Positions 7,672 to 15,459 of a stretch of 64,000 bases of DNA are shown piece after piece. Numbering within the stretch: position 1 is the stretch's first letter; every line of letters begins with the position of its first letter. The DNA comes from Pseudanabaena mucicola FACHB-723 (GTDB lineage Bacteria; Cyanobacteriota; Cyanobacteriia; Pseudanabaenales; Pseudanabaenaceae). Where the stretch lies: assembly GCF_014696385.1 (NCBI RefSeq), contig NZ_JACJQB010000012.1, forward strand, positions 1 through 64,000, in the 5' to 3' direction. The notes under the pieces were generated by a model. It worked only from the letters and a program-made list of their open reading frames with translations. It made no database searches and had not been told where the DNA came from. The translations under genes were made by a program, and so were the position numbers.

Positions 7672-8715
7672 CTAAATATACTCCAAAAGTTTTTTAGCAA
7701 TCACTTCGGCTAAAAGCGGTGGAACTGCATTGCCAACTTGTTTATATTGGCTGGTTTTGTTTCCAAAAAATATAAACGAATCAGGAAAAGACTGAAGTCT
7801 TGCACTTTCTCGAACTGTTGGAACTCGGTTATACACATAATGAAAATGATGTCTGTGACCAGTGTCAATAGTAAAACTTGGTTTTTTGCTATTTAAACGA
7901 GTCCAAGCAATATTTACTTTACGAGTTTCTCTCAAATCCAATGGTAAATCTTTATGATTTCCACCATCAGGAACTAGAGAGATAATACTTTTAGTTTTTT
8001 CAGAGTGTCTGGTGATTTGATGATTATAGATCCCTTTTGATTCTTTTCGCATCCATTTTTGATATTTTTCTGAAGGTTCTAAAAAGTATGGACTACCATC
8101 TTCAAGACTGTTTTCAGGCAAATCAGACAAAGCGTTATAGGAAGTAACTAATCGAGATGTATGAGGCTCTGGAAATTCAAATTTATTCCCATTCAATAGC
8201 CCAATAAAGAACACTCTTTTTCTAAACTGAGGGACACCATAATCTGCCGCATTTAATACTTTATAAGAAACTGTATACCCAATTTCATGAAACTCTTTTA
8301 ATAAAATATCCCTGAGTTCACCATTGAACAACCCTATTAATCCAGGCACATTTTCCATTACAAACGATCTAGGCTTTAATTCTGATAAAAGCCTTAAATA
8401 GGACAGAAACAATTTGTTTCTGGGATCTTCTTTTAGCCTATGACCAGACAAGGATACGCCTTGACAGGGGGGACCACCAATCAGAACATCTATTTCTTTA
8501 TTTTTAGTGTATTTTTTGATTTCAGTTTTACTTAATAAAGTAATATCACCACAGAGTGCTTGAGAATTCTTATGGTTCTTTCTAAAGGTTTCTAAAGCAT
8601 TAGGATCATGATCAATACCAAGCATTATTTCATATCCTGTGTTCATAAAGCCTAAAGATAAACCACCGCAGCCGCAAAACAAGTCTACAACTGTATTGTG
8701 TTTAATCATTTGCAT
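7672..8715 (-). CDS. DNA (cytosine-5) methyltransferase, island copy 2
   Basis: m5C methyltransferase of 347 residues and first gene of the island operon. Motif I is FCGCGG (13-18). Motif IV is GGPPCQGVS with catalytic Cys84. Motif VI is ENVPG, motif VIII is QFRKRV, and motif X is QVGNAVPP. It is clearly different from copy 1 in its recognition region, so it is not a recent duplicate. Two m5C enzymes around one nuclease is what is expected when an asymmetric target needs one enzyme per strand. The first ATG (8715) or the third codon (MIKHN) could be the start. Transcription would begin in the 8716-8781 gap. AT-rich and HIP1-free. Confidence 0.95.
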   Translation of the reverse strand: MQMIKHNTVVDLFCGCGGLSLGFMNTGYEIMLGIDHDPNALETFRKNHKNSQALCGDITLLSKTEIKKYTKNKEIDVLIGGPPCQGVSLSGHRLKEDPRNKLFLSYLRLLSELKPRSFVMENVPGLIGLFNGELRDILLKEFHEIGYTVSYKVLNAADYGVPQFRKRVFFIGLLNGNKFEFPEPHTSRLVTSYNALSDLPENSLEDGSPYFLEPSEKYQKWMRKESKGIYNHQITRHSEKTKSIISLVPDGGNHKDLPLDLRETRKVNIAWTRLNSKKPSFTIDTGHRHHFHYVYNRVPTVRESARLQSFPDSFIFFGNKTSQYKQVGNAVPPLLAEVIAKKLLEYI

Positions 8716-8781
8716 AATTAATATGATTTAAAAAAGAATAAAAAAAGAACGTCTAAATCAGGTGCATTTGACCTCACCAAA

Positions 8782-9213
8782 CTATATACCAGTAATACAT
8801 AAATCCGTAACATTACCCCTCAAAGCCTTGACTTCACTGCGTTTTACCTTGCTTTCAATGCGTCGATTTTGAGCGCTCCGCGATGGTTTGGTCGGTTTAC
8901 GCTTCGTCGGCACAATGGTCACACTTTTGACCAATGCTTGCAACCTCTGGAACGCATCCTCCCGATTTTGCTCTTGAGTGCGATGTTGTTGTGCCTTAAT
9001 TACAATAATTCCATCTTTGGTAATCCGCCGATCATTGAGATTCAATAAACGTTCTTTGTACAAAGGCGATAGAGATGAAGCATTAATATCAAAACGGAGG
9101 TGAATGGCTGTGGAGACTTTATTCACATTCTGCCCGCCTGCTCCCTGCGATCGGATGGCAGTAATACTAATTTCATCGATCGCAATGGATGTATATTTGG
9201 TAATTTCGAGCAT
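8782..9213 (-). CDS. ArfB-type ribosome-rescue peptidyl-tRNA hydrolase
   Basis: Release-factor-like protein of 143 residues that frees ribosomes stalled on truncated mRNA. The catalytic GGQ lies in SQGAGGQNVNKVST near residues 22-35. There are no codon-recognition domains, and the C-terminal tail is very basic (KRKPTKPSRSAQNRRIESKVKRSEVK), which in ArfB enters the empty mRNA channel. The length is typical. It lies just outside the AT-rich island and has normal base use, so it probably belongs to the ancestral chromosome. Confidence 0.93.
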   Translation of the reverse strand: MLEITKYTSIAIDEISITAIRSQGAGGQNVNKVSTAIHLRFDINASSLSPLYKERLLNLNDRRITKDGIIVIKAQQHRTQEQNREDAFQRLQALVKSVTIVPTKRKPTKPSRSAQNRRIESKVKRSEVKALRGNVTDLCITGI

Positions 9214-9257
9214 GTATATGGCAAAGGCTTATTTGCAGAGCTTCGTAAAGGTTTCCT

Positions 9258-10010
9258 TTAACAAAATAATAGATCTTCCTCAGTGCGATCGCTACTATTT
9301 ATTTGCTCAACCGATCCACCATAGGCATTCTGAATATTGGCGGTAGTCATCACTTGACGTGGCGTACCCATCGAGATTAATTGCCGATTAAGCAGTAATA
9401 ATTGATCGTAGCGATCGAGGGTATCGCCCCACTCGTGACAGCTAATCAATAAAGTTTTTCCTTCCTGCTTAAGCTGATTGTAAATATTCCACATCAAAGC
9501 CTCAGTCTTTTTATCAACTGCGGTCAATGGCTCATCTAATAGCAGGACATCCGCCTGTTGTGCCAAGGCTCTCGCCAAAAATACTCTCTGTTGTTGTCCA
9601 CCCGAAAGTTGTTTAATCGGGCGATCGCGTAATTCGGATAGTTCGACGCGCTCTAATACTTCTTGCACAATTTGTTTAGACTGACGACTAATTTTGCCAA
9701 ACCATCCAGTGTGCAAGGTTCGCGCCATCATCACTACATTCCACACGGTCACAGGATAGTCCCAATCAATTTGCGATCGCTGTGGCAAATAGGCAACTTT
9801 TTGGCGTTGTTGCTTGAGTGGTTTTTGGTGATAAAAAACCTGACCTTTTTGAGCAGGAATCAGATCGAGCATCGCCTTGAGTAAGGTGCTTTTGCCTGCG
9901 CCATTGGCTCCAATCAGTCCCACCAATGAGCCAGAGGGGATGCTAAAGGAAATATCCGAGAGCGCGGTGACTTCGCGATATTTCACCGATAGGTTCTGCA
10001 CTTCAAGCAT
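9258..10010 (-). CDS. metal ABC transporter ATP-binding protein (ZnuC/MntA type)
   Basis: ATPase subunit of a zinc/manganese-family ABC importer, 250 residues. Walker A is GANGAGKST (34-42), the signature is LSGGQQQR, Walker B is VLLLDEP, and the switch His is in ISCHEWGD. The YLPQR-IDWDYPVTVWNVV segment is typical of the Mn/Zn branch. No permease or binding protein lies beside it, so it is either an orphan or served by partners elsewhere. A 7-1-7 Zur/Fur-like palindrome sits 20 nt upstream (10031-10045), favouring zinc control. The metal is an inference. Confidence 0.88.
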   Translation of the reverse strand: MLEVQNLSVKYREVTALSDISFSIPSGSLVGLIGANGAGKSTLLKAMLDLIPAQKGQVFYHQKPLKQQRQKVAYLPQRSQIDWDYPVTVWNVVMMARTLHTGWFGKISRQSKQIVQEVLERVELSELRDRPIKQLSGGQQQRVFLARALAQQADVLLLDEPLTAVDKKTEALMWNIYNQLKQEGKTLLISCHEWGDTLDRYDQLLLLNRQLISMGTPRQVMTTANIQNAYGGSVEQINSSDRTEEDLLFC

Positions 10011-10030
10011 AGATGCTGATGCTCAAAAAA

Positions 10031-10045
10031 TGATAATCGTTTTCA
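10031..10045. promoter_or_regulatory. Zur/Fur-like operator
   Basis: TGATAATCGTTTTCA is a 7-1-7 imperfect palindrome (five of seven positions pair) resembling the cyanobacterial Zur consensus, TGATAAT-N-ATTATCA. It lies 20 nt upstream of the ABC ATPase start, where binding would block transcription. A Fur site is the alternative. Confidence 0.55.
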
Positions 10046-10077
10046 AAATTATACCCAAATATTTGCGTTTCCCCAAC

Positions 10078-10111
10078 AAAAAAAGATGGAGATATGCCTC
10101 CATCTTTTTTT
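10078..10111. terminator. 14-bp hairpin flanked by A and T tracts
   Basis: Arms of 14 bp (AAAAAAAGATGGAG and complement) with a 6-nt loop. The arms start and end in A7/T7 tracts, so the hairpin works as an intrinsic terminator on either strand. It separates the Hlip gene from the downstream ABC ATPase promoter. Confidence 0.75.
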
Positions 10112-10141
10112 GTATAGCTATAGCCACACAAGTTAAAACAT

Positions 10142-10192
10142 AAAACCAAAAGAGAGTTGCGGCGCGAAGCGCCGCAACTCTCTTTTGGTTTT
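10142..10192. repeat. perfect 24-bp hairpin with GCGC-GAA-GCGC core
   Basis: Two perfect 24-bp arms around a GAA triloop, ending in the TAA stop of the Hlip gene. The inner core GGCGC-GAA-GCGCC is the same as at 1547-1565, while the outer arms are unique to this site. One of the strongest secondary structures in the window. Confidence 0.9.
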
Positions 10193-10508
10193 ATTCGACG
10201 TTCTGAGTCGCTTTAACAGCGTAATAGCCGAGCAGAGTTGCCACCGTAAAGCCTGTGAAAAATAGGACAAACAATACACTAATGCCGCCAGTGATGCCAA
10301 CTTGAGCGAGAATACCTTTGCCAGTCAAGACTTCATTTGCGAAGCCAGCGACTAGACCAATCATTGCCATCCGACCATTCCAAGTCTCAGCAAAATTACT
10401 AAACCCAAATACACCTGCCCCTGTAGGATTTACATTAAGACCGACATTTTTAACGGTTTTAGAAGCTTCGTTATCGTTGTTTTGTGGTTTGGTTGGGGTT
10501 GATACCAT
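10191..10508 (-). CDS. high-light-inducible protein (Hlip/CAB-like), two-helix
   Basis: Thylakoid chlorophyll-binding stress protein of 105 residues. The Hlip motif FAETWNGRMAMIGLVAG holds the chlorophyll-ligand Glu and Asn and the helix-packing Arg. It is preceded by an acidic/polar N-terminal region of about 40 residues. A second hydrophobic helix (ISVLFVLFFTGFTVATLLGYYAV) follows, so it is longer than single-helix HliA types and closer to Lil-like two-helix forms. The stop codon sits in the 24-bp hairpin. An HLR1-like RpaB site lies 45 nt upstream, fitting high-light induction. Confidence 0.92.
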   Translation of the reverse strand: MVSTPTKPQNNDNEASKTVKNVGLNVNPTGAGVFGFSNFAETWNGRMAMIGLVAGFANEVLTGKGILAQVGITGGISVLFVLFFTGFTVATLLGYYAVKATQNVE

Positions 10509-10552
10509 GATTAATTCCTTTCCTACAGAAGATTTCTATCAGTTAACTAAAC

Positions 10553-10570
10553 TTTACATTTGTTTACAGC
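10553..10570 (-). promoter_or_regulatory. HLR1-like RpaB binding site
   Basis: TTTACATT-TG-TTTACAGC fits the HLR1 pattern of two (G/T)TTACA(T/A)(T/A) octamers separated by 2 nt. The first octamer is perfect; the second deviates only in its last two bases. It lies 45-62 nt upstream of the Hlip start and also upstream of the divergent kinase gene. RpaB, whose gene is at 53222, is known to bind such sites at hli promoters. Confidence 0.72.
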
Positions 10571-10594
10571 AAATGTAAATCTGCCATCAGAAAT

Positions 10595-12043
10595 ATGCCC
10601 TATTGCCTAAACCCTAGTTGCAGTCAACCCAACAATCCCCCCAAGGGAAAATTTTGCATGAGTTGCGGTAAGAGCTTACGACTCAAGGGACTGTATGAAG
10701 CAACGGCACTAATTGGACAGGGTGGCATGGGGCGAACCTTTCGGGCAAAGGATTGGGGGCGAATGGGGCAACCCTGCGCGATCAAACAATTTTTGCCGCA
10801 GTGGTCAGAGCCAGCCTTAATCAAAAAAGCGATCGCATTATTTGAACGAGAAGCAGAGCAATTGCAATTGTTGGGTTCGCATCCACAGATCCCCGAATTA
10901 ATTTCCTATTTTGAAGAGGATGGCTACCTCTATCTCGTACAAGAACTGATCGAGGGTGAAAATCTCTATGTGGAACTGCAATGTCAGGGCATCTTTAGCG
11001 AGGCAAAAATCTATCAACTACTCGAAAATCTTTTGCCTGTGCTGCAATTTATCCATGAACATCAAGTTATTCATCGAGATATTAAACCCGACAATATCAT
11101 TCGCCGTTCGGTATTGAATCCCCTATCTCAAGGCAGACATGGCGCTAGAGCGGAAGGAGATTTAGTGCTGGTGGATTTTGGAGCAGCCAAGGAAATTACC
11201 CATAATACGGCTGGTCGGACAGGTACATTAATTGGTAGTGCGGAATATATTGCCCCAGAGCAAGCAAGGGGAAAAGCGGTTACGCAAAGTGATCTATATA
11301 GTTTGGGTGTAACTTGTCTTTATCTCTTAACAGGAATTTCTCCCTTTGACCTATACGACGACAATAAAGATCGCTGGATTTGGCAAACTAAGCTGCAAAC
11401 TCCAATATCTGAGCATTTAACACAGGTTCTCAATCGTCTGATCGAACCTGCGATCGCAAATCGTTATGCTTCAGCCAAGGCTGTTCTTGAGGATTTACAA
11501 TCCAATCATCAAGGTACTAAAAGTCCAAAGAAACATCTTTCCTTAAATAATTCTCCTCAAATTGACGAATTAAGGGAAATTCTCAATTTAGGACAATGGC
11601 AAGCAGGCGATCTGCTGACCAATCAAATTATTTTGGATCTAGTTAAGAAAGAAAGAATTGCTCAATTAACGGTATCGGATATCGAGAAAATCCCCTGCGA
11701 AGTCTGGCTAGCGATCGATCAGTTATGGATGCAAGCCACTAATTGCCGCTTTGGGTGGACTGCCCAACAACAAATTTGGCAGAGTCTCAATGGTCGCTTG
11801 ATTTATCGCGAAGATACCTACTGGGAATTTGCCAAGGTCTATGAAAAGTTTGCCGATCGCGTTGGGTGGCGCAAATCTATATGGTTTAATCTGCCGTTTT
11901 TGCCCAAGGTTTGGCGTAAATATGAAAACCTCACCTTTGCGATCGCCGCGCCGCAGGGACATTTACCAAGTTTGTTTTTTTGGGAAGGATTTAACCTCGT
12001 TGATAGTGTGTTCTATCGCTTAGAAATTTGTCGCAAAAAATAG
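10595..12043 (+). CDS. Ser/Thr protein kinase with zinc ribbon and C-terminal GUN4 domain
   Basis: 482-residue fusion. The N-terminus has a four-Cys zinc ribbon (Cys4, Cys9, Cys21, Cys24). A complete Hanks-type kinase follows: glycine loop IGQGGMGRTF, Lys in CAIKQF, VIHRDIKPDN, LVDFGAA and YIAPEQARG. The last 150 residues (from about 325) match the GUN4 fold, with WQAGDLLTNQ, a DQLWMQATNCRFGW-type segment and FWEGFNLVDSVFYRLE. GUN4 proteins bind porphyrins and stimulate magnesium chelatase, so the fusion may sense tetrapyrroles and signal by phosphorylation. That role is inference. It is divergent from the Hlip gene across an HLR1-like site. No transmembrane segment is evident. Confidence 0.92.
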   Translation: MPYCLNPSCSQPNNPPKGKFCMSCGKSLRLKGLYEATALIGQGGMGRTFRAKDWGRMGQPCAIKQFLPQWSEPALIKKAIALFEREAEQLQLLGSHPQIPELISYFEEDGYLYLVQELIEGENLYVELQCQGIFSEAKIYQLLENLLPVLQFIHEHQVIHRDIKPDNIIRRSVLNPLSQGRHGARAEGDLVLVDFGAAKEITHNTAGRTGTLIGSAEYIAPEQARGKAVTQSDLYSLGVTCLYLLTGISPFDLYDDNKDRWIWQTKLQTPISEHLTQVLNRLIEPAIANRYASAKAVLEDLQSNHQGTKSPKKHLSLNNSPQIDELREILNLGQWQAGDLLTNQIILDLVKKERIAQLTVSDIEKIPCEVWLAIDQLWMQATNCRFGWTAQQQIWQSLNGRLIYREDTYWEFAKVYEKFADRVGWRKSIWFNLPFLPKVWRKYENLTFAIAAPQGHLPSLFFWEGFNLVDSVFYRLEICRKK

Positions 12044-12045
12044 AG

Positions 12046-13662
12046 CTAGCTTGAGACCATACTCAAAGCCACTGCTTCCGCCACCTTGATGCCATCAATT
12101 CCCGCCGACAGAATACCACCTGCATAGCCAGCCCCCTCTCCCGCAGGAAAAAGCCCCTCGACATTGAGACTCTGGTACTTGTCATTGCGCTTAATCCGAA
12201 TTGGTGAAGAAGTGCGCGTCTCCACACCCGTCAACATCGCATCATCCATCGCGAATCCCTTGATTTGTCTATTAAAAGCAGGTAGTGCTTCTCGAATGGC
12301 TGCGATCGCAAAATCAGGTAAACTCTCGCTCAAATCGCACAAATGCACGTCAGGGGCATAGGATGGCGTGACCATCCCCAGATGATTGGAAGGACGATTA
12401 GCAAGAAAATCTCCCACCAGTTGCCCCGGAGCTGCATAGGTTCCGCCGCCCAACTCAAAGGCACGCGACTCTAAGCGGCGCTGAAAATCAATACCCGCAA
12501 GGGGATGTCCGGGATAGTCTGCGGGAGTAATACCCACGACAATGCCGCTATTGGCATTACGCTCATTGCGAGAATATTGACTCATGCCATTAGTAACTAC
12601 ACGGCCCACTTCTGAGGTTGCCGCCACTACTAAACCTCCGGGACACATGCAAAAGCTATAAACAGAACGTCCATTTTGACAATGATGCACCAACTTATAA
12701 TCGGCAGCACCCAAAATTCTATGTCCTGCGTAATTACCAAATCTTGCCTGATCGATCAGCGCTTGGGGATGTTCAATCCGAAAGCCAATCGAAAAGGGTT
12801 TTGCCTCAATATATACACCGCGATCGTAAAGCATTTGGAAGGTGTCACGAGCGCTATGACCAACCGCCAACACAATATGACTGCTTTCTAAATATTCTCC
12901 ACTTGCCAGCGTCACCCCTTTGACCTTGCCCTCCTGAATCTGAATATCTTCAACACGACTTTGAAAACGAATCTCGCCACCAAGGGATTCAATGGTGGCG
13001 CGAATGCTCTGGACAATGCCCACTAATTTGAAAGTACCAATATGGGGCTTATTGATGTAGAGAATTTCGGGAGATGCTCCCGCCTTGACAAATTCCGTCA
13101 GCACCTTGCGTCCATAGTGTTGGGGATCTTTGACTTGGCTATAGAGCTTCCCATCCGAAAAAGTCCCCGCACCGCCTTCCCCAAATTGAGCATTGGATTC
13201 AGGATTAAAATCGGCTCTCTTTTTCCAAAAGTTAAAGGTGTCCGCCGTGCGATCGCGAACTGCCTTACCGCGTTCTAAAATAATCGGTCGAAATCCCATC
13301 TGTGCAAGCATTAGCCCTGCAAACATTCCTGCTGGCCCCATACCAATCACAATGGGGCGCGTACCTGTGACATTACCAAAACCTTGCGGAGCTTTTGCCA
13401 CATACTTATAGCTGGTGTCAGGGGTGGGCAACACATGGGGATCTTTTTGGAAGCGATCGCAAAGCTGCGGTTCTAGGGTTGTTTCCACATCGACAATGTA
13501 AACCAGATAAATATCTGTTTTCTTTCGTGCATCATAACTACGCTTAAAAATTGCATAGCTGATTAGTTCTTCTGGCTTAATTTGCAGTTTTTTGAGAATG
13601 GCAGCTTTGAGGTCATCTTCTTGATGATCGAGAGGTAGTTTAATTTCGGTAATTCGTAACAT
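12046..13662 (-). CDS. FAD-dependent dehydrogenase (COG2509 type)
   Basis: 538-residue flavoprotein of a widely conserved but poorly characterised family. The FAD-binding dinucleotide motif is IGMGPAGMFAGLMLAQMG near residues 106-123. A short N-terminal ferredoxin-like segment precedes it. Family-typical pieces are NAQFGEGGAGTFSDGKLY, the GHSARDTF segment and the C-terminal GEGAGYAGGILSAGIDG. Tail-to-tail with the kinase gene, 2 nt apart. Substrate and pathway are unknown. Confidence 0.85.
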   Translation of the reverse strand: MLRITEIKLPLDHQEDDLKAAILKKLQIKPEELISYAIFKRSYDARKKTDIYLVYIVDVETTLEPQLCDRFQKDPHVLPTPDTSYKYVAKAPQGFGNVTGTRPIVIGMGPAGMFAGLMLAQMGFRPIILERGKAVRDRTADTFNFWKKRADFNPESNAQFGEGGAGTFSDGKLYSQVKDPQHYGRKVLTEFVKAGASPEILYINKPHIGTFKLVGIVQSIRATIESLGGEIRFQSRVEDIQIQEGKVKGVTLASGEYLESSHIVLAVGHSARDTFQMLYDRGVYIEAKPFSIGFRIEHPQALIDQARFGNYAGHRILGAADYKLVHHCQNGRSVYSFCMCPGGLVVAATSEVGRVVTNGMSQYSRNERNANSGIVVGITPADYPGHPLAGIDFQRRLESRAFELGGGTYAAPGQLVGDFLANRPSNHLGMVTPSYAPDVHLCDLSESLPDFAIAAIREALPAFNRQIKGFAMDDAMLTGVETRTSSPIRIKRNDKYQSLNVEGLFPAGEGAGYAGGILSAGIDGIKVAEAVALSMVSS

Positions 13663-13700
13663 AGAGCCAACGGATTTAACTTAAATTTTGAGATGTTTCG

Positions 13701-14195
13701 TCATGATTGAGTAGGCAAAATTCTACTCGCAGCACCAGCCAGCGAAGTACCGCACCAAGGGCAGACTAGGGAAATTTTTTCGTAGGTGGAAATCTTGGCG
13801 CATTTGAAATTTGGACATTGCAAGCCGTAGACCTGCTTGGCAATATGTTGGGTTGCCATTGGTGCAGGGTCGTGAGGTGCATTTATCATGATTTGGGTAA
13901 CTTGCAAAATCTGCTGCCCCAAGGCGATCGCACTATTTTGGTTTAGCTGACTTTCCCCCTGTATTAACTGTTTGCCATCGACGATGGGAGGGTTAGACTC
14001 GCGCATATTTCGCACCCAAAAGCTTTGTTTCTGAGGATCAAAGTAAATCAGCACATGTAAGCCTGAAACCGTGGGATGTGTCAAAACCAAGTCACATCGA
14101 GCGGGATCGCGCCCGAGTTTTGCCATCATTGACTCACTTATTTTATAAGTTCTTGCAATGCCCGATTCCGTCCAAGCTATTGTCAGTTCCGACAT
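13701..14195 (-). CDS. FHA-domain protein with C-terminal zinc ribbon
   Basis: About 164 residues from the ATG at 14195 (MSELTIAW). The upstream extension to 14264 has no domain value and is rejected. The FHA domain (about 10-95) shows the conserved GRDP, the THPTVSGLHV loop that binds phosphothreonine, and a late N residue. The C-terminus has two CxxC-like pairs (CPNFKC and CPWCG) forming a zinc ribbon. FHA proteins read Ser/Thr phosphorylation, so the nearby Hanks-type kinase at 10595 could be a partner. That link is inference. Confidence 0.87.
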   Translation of the reverse strand: MSELTIAWTESGIARTYKISESMMAKLGRDPARCDLVLTHPTVSGLHVLIYFDPQKQSFWVRNMRESNPPIVDGKQLIQGESQLNQNSAIALGQQILQVTQIMINAPHDPAPMATQHIAKQVYGLQCPNFKCAKISTYEKISLVCPWCGTSLAGAASRILPTQS

Positions 14196-14318
14196 AATCG
14201 CTCTTAACATACTGCTGCATTCCAAATATAGCTGAGGTTTAGCCCCTTGCAACTGCGATCGCAACGGCGATATGATCTGACCTAGTTCTGTTCATTACAT
14301 TTCCAACCATCAAATCCC

Positions 14319-14741
14319 ATGACTCCGACTTTACTTGGACGGTGGCAAACTCGAATTTTGCTGTTTGGAACTATGGGCATCCTCGCCACTATCCCCTTCA
14401 GTCTGAGTGGTGAAAGTCGCTATTTTCTAGTATTAATTGCGATCGCAGTTTTAGGATGTCTTTGGGATATCGCCTACAATCAACTCCAAAAATTTCGCTG
14501 GGATCATGACTGGCCAGCTTCTTTACAACTAGCCGCAGGTATTTGGGAAGCATTTTTCTTCTATTTTCCGTTTCGCTTACTGATCAACCAAGCCTTCAAA
14601 CCAGATTGGTTCAGCAACCTTCCCTTCGATAAATTTTTACTGCACTATGCCTCAGTGTGGCTGATTGTATTTATAGCTTCCCAGTCGATCATGCGGATTA
14701 TTTTTCCCCGTTGGCGATTTCATGGCGGCGAATGGCTCTGA
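14319..14741 (+). CDS. conserved membrane protein, unknown function
   Basis: 140 residues with about four hydrophobic helices (ILLFGTMGILATIPFSL, YFLVLIAIAVLGCLWDIAY, IWEAFFFYFPFRLLI and LLHYASVWLIVFIASQSI). I recognise no named family, although it looks like a cyanobacterial conserved protein. It is followed by a decayed ACCGCCCGC-type hairpin and another membrane protein gene in the same direction, so the two may form an operon. Confidence 0.7.
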   Translation: MTPTLLGRWQTRILLFGTMGILATIPFSLSGESRYFLVLIAIAVLGCLWDIAYNQLQKFRWDHDWPASLQLAAGIWEAFFFYFPFRLLINQAFKPDWFSNLPFDKFLLHYASVWLIVFIASQSIMRIIFPRWRFHGGEWL

Positions 14742-14749
14742 ACCTAGAA

Positions 14750-14782
14750 GCTTGTGCTAACCGCATAGCGGGCGGTACAAGC
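14750..14782. repeat. imperfect hairpin, GCGGGCGGT family
   Basis: GCTTGT ... ATA ... ACAAGC arms, with the right side GCGGGCGGTACAAGC matching the hairpin family at 48652. The left arm has drifted (GCTAACCGC in place of ACCGCCCGC), so this looks like a decaying copy. Confidence 0.65.
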
Positions 14783-14834
14783 CGTCTTTGTAGTACGATG
14801 ATTGCAAATATCTGGTCAGAAAATTTTTGTTTTT

Positions 14835-15425
14835 ATGGATGCAACCCTTATCCGTCAGCTTGTGTGGCTAGACTATCGCTTAGCCCTACTATTTGTTGTT
14901 CTCATCCCCTTTGGGTTGTTGTGCTGGGCATTACGCATCAATGATGAGGCAATTAAGCGATCGCTACTTGTCTATTGGCGGGTGGCAAGTTTGCTATTAA
15001 TCACGATCTACTTAGCAATTGGCAGTCTGGGCGTAGCTTTTGTCTCAGGAATTGTGGCGATGGTTTTAATCGCGCTTTCCCTCTGGTTTTGGCAAGACCT
15101 TAACGAAGATATTGCCGCATCTCGCACCAAACTTCAACCAATTTATTTGGGATGGCGATGGGCAGTCACCGTTTATTGCTCTCTGAGTGCAATTTTTAGA
15201 CTGCTATTTGCGAACTGTGCCTTTGTAAGTGTCGAGCAGCTTAGTGATATTTGCAAAATTTGGTTTGAGCCACCCCTCAGTTTCAGCAGTATCTTGCATA
15301 GTAATGTACCCGTGGAAAACTTGGCATTTTTTGGTGCTGTTGGGGGCATTGTTTATGTTTTGTACCTATTTGTTTTTCTTGCCTTTAGCCTCCCGAAAAC
15401 TGGCAGAATCGCATTTCGTGACTAG
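14835..15425 (+). CDS. DUF3177-like membrane protein
   Basis: About 196 residues from the ATG at 14835 (MDATLIRQLVWLDYRLA). Four or five hydrophobic helices are visible, with a WR-SLLLITIYLAIGSLG segment that I associate with the cyanobacterial DUF3177 family. The family assignment is from memory and moderate. Function is unknown. Codirectional with the preceding membrane protein; the 3' end runs into a GCGC-AAA-GCGC hairpin. Confidence 0.65.
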   Translation: MDATLIRQLVWLDYRLALLFVVLIPFGLLCWALRINDEAIKRSLLVYWRVASLLLITIYLAIGSLGVAFVSGIVAMVLIALSLWFWQDLNEDIAASRTKLQPIYLGWRWAVTVYCSLSAIFRLLFANCAFVSVEQLSDICKIWFEPPLSFSSILHSNVPVENLAFFGAVGGIVYVLYLFVFLAFSLPKTGRIAFRD

Positions 15426-15433
15426 CTCTCGCA

Positions 15434-15458
15434 AGTTGTGGCGCAAAGCGCCGCAACT
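15434..15458. repeat. GGCGC-AAA-GCGCC hairpin
   Basis: Arms of 11 bp with one G-T wobble around an AAA loop, between the DUF3177-like gene and the convergent NAD kinase. It ends just before the NAD kinase stop. Confidence 0.75.
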
Positions 15459-15459
15459 C

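Noticed and set aside
8782-9213. ArfB-like gene as part of the R-M island
   Set aside because: Base use and function are those of the core chromosome, with no link to DNA modification.
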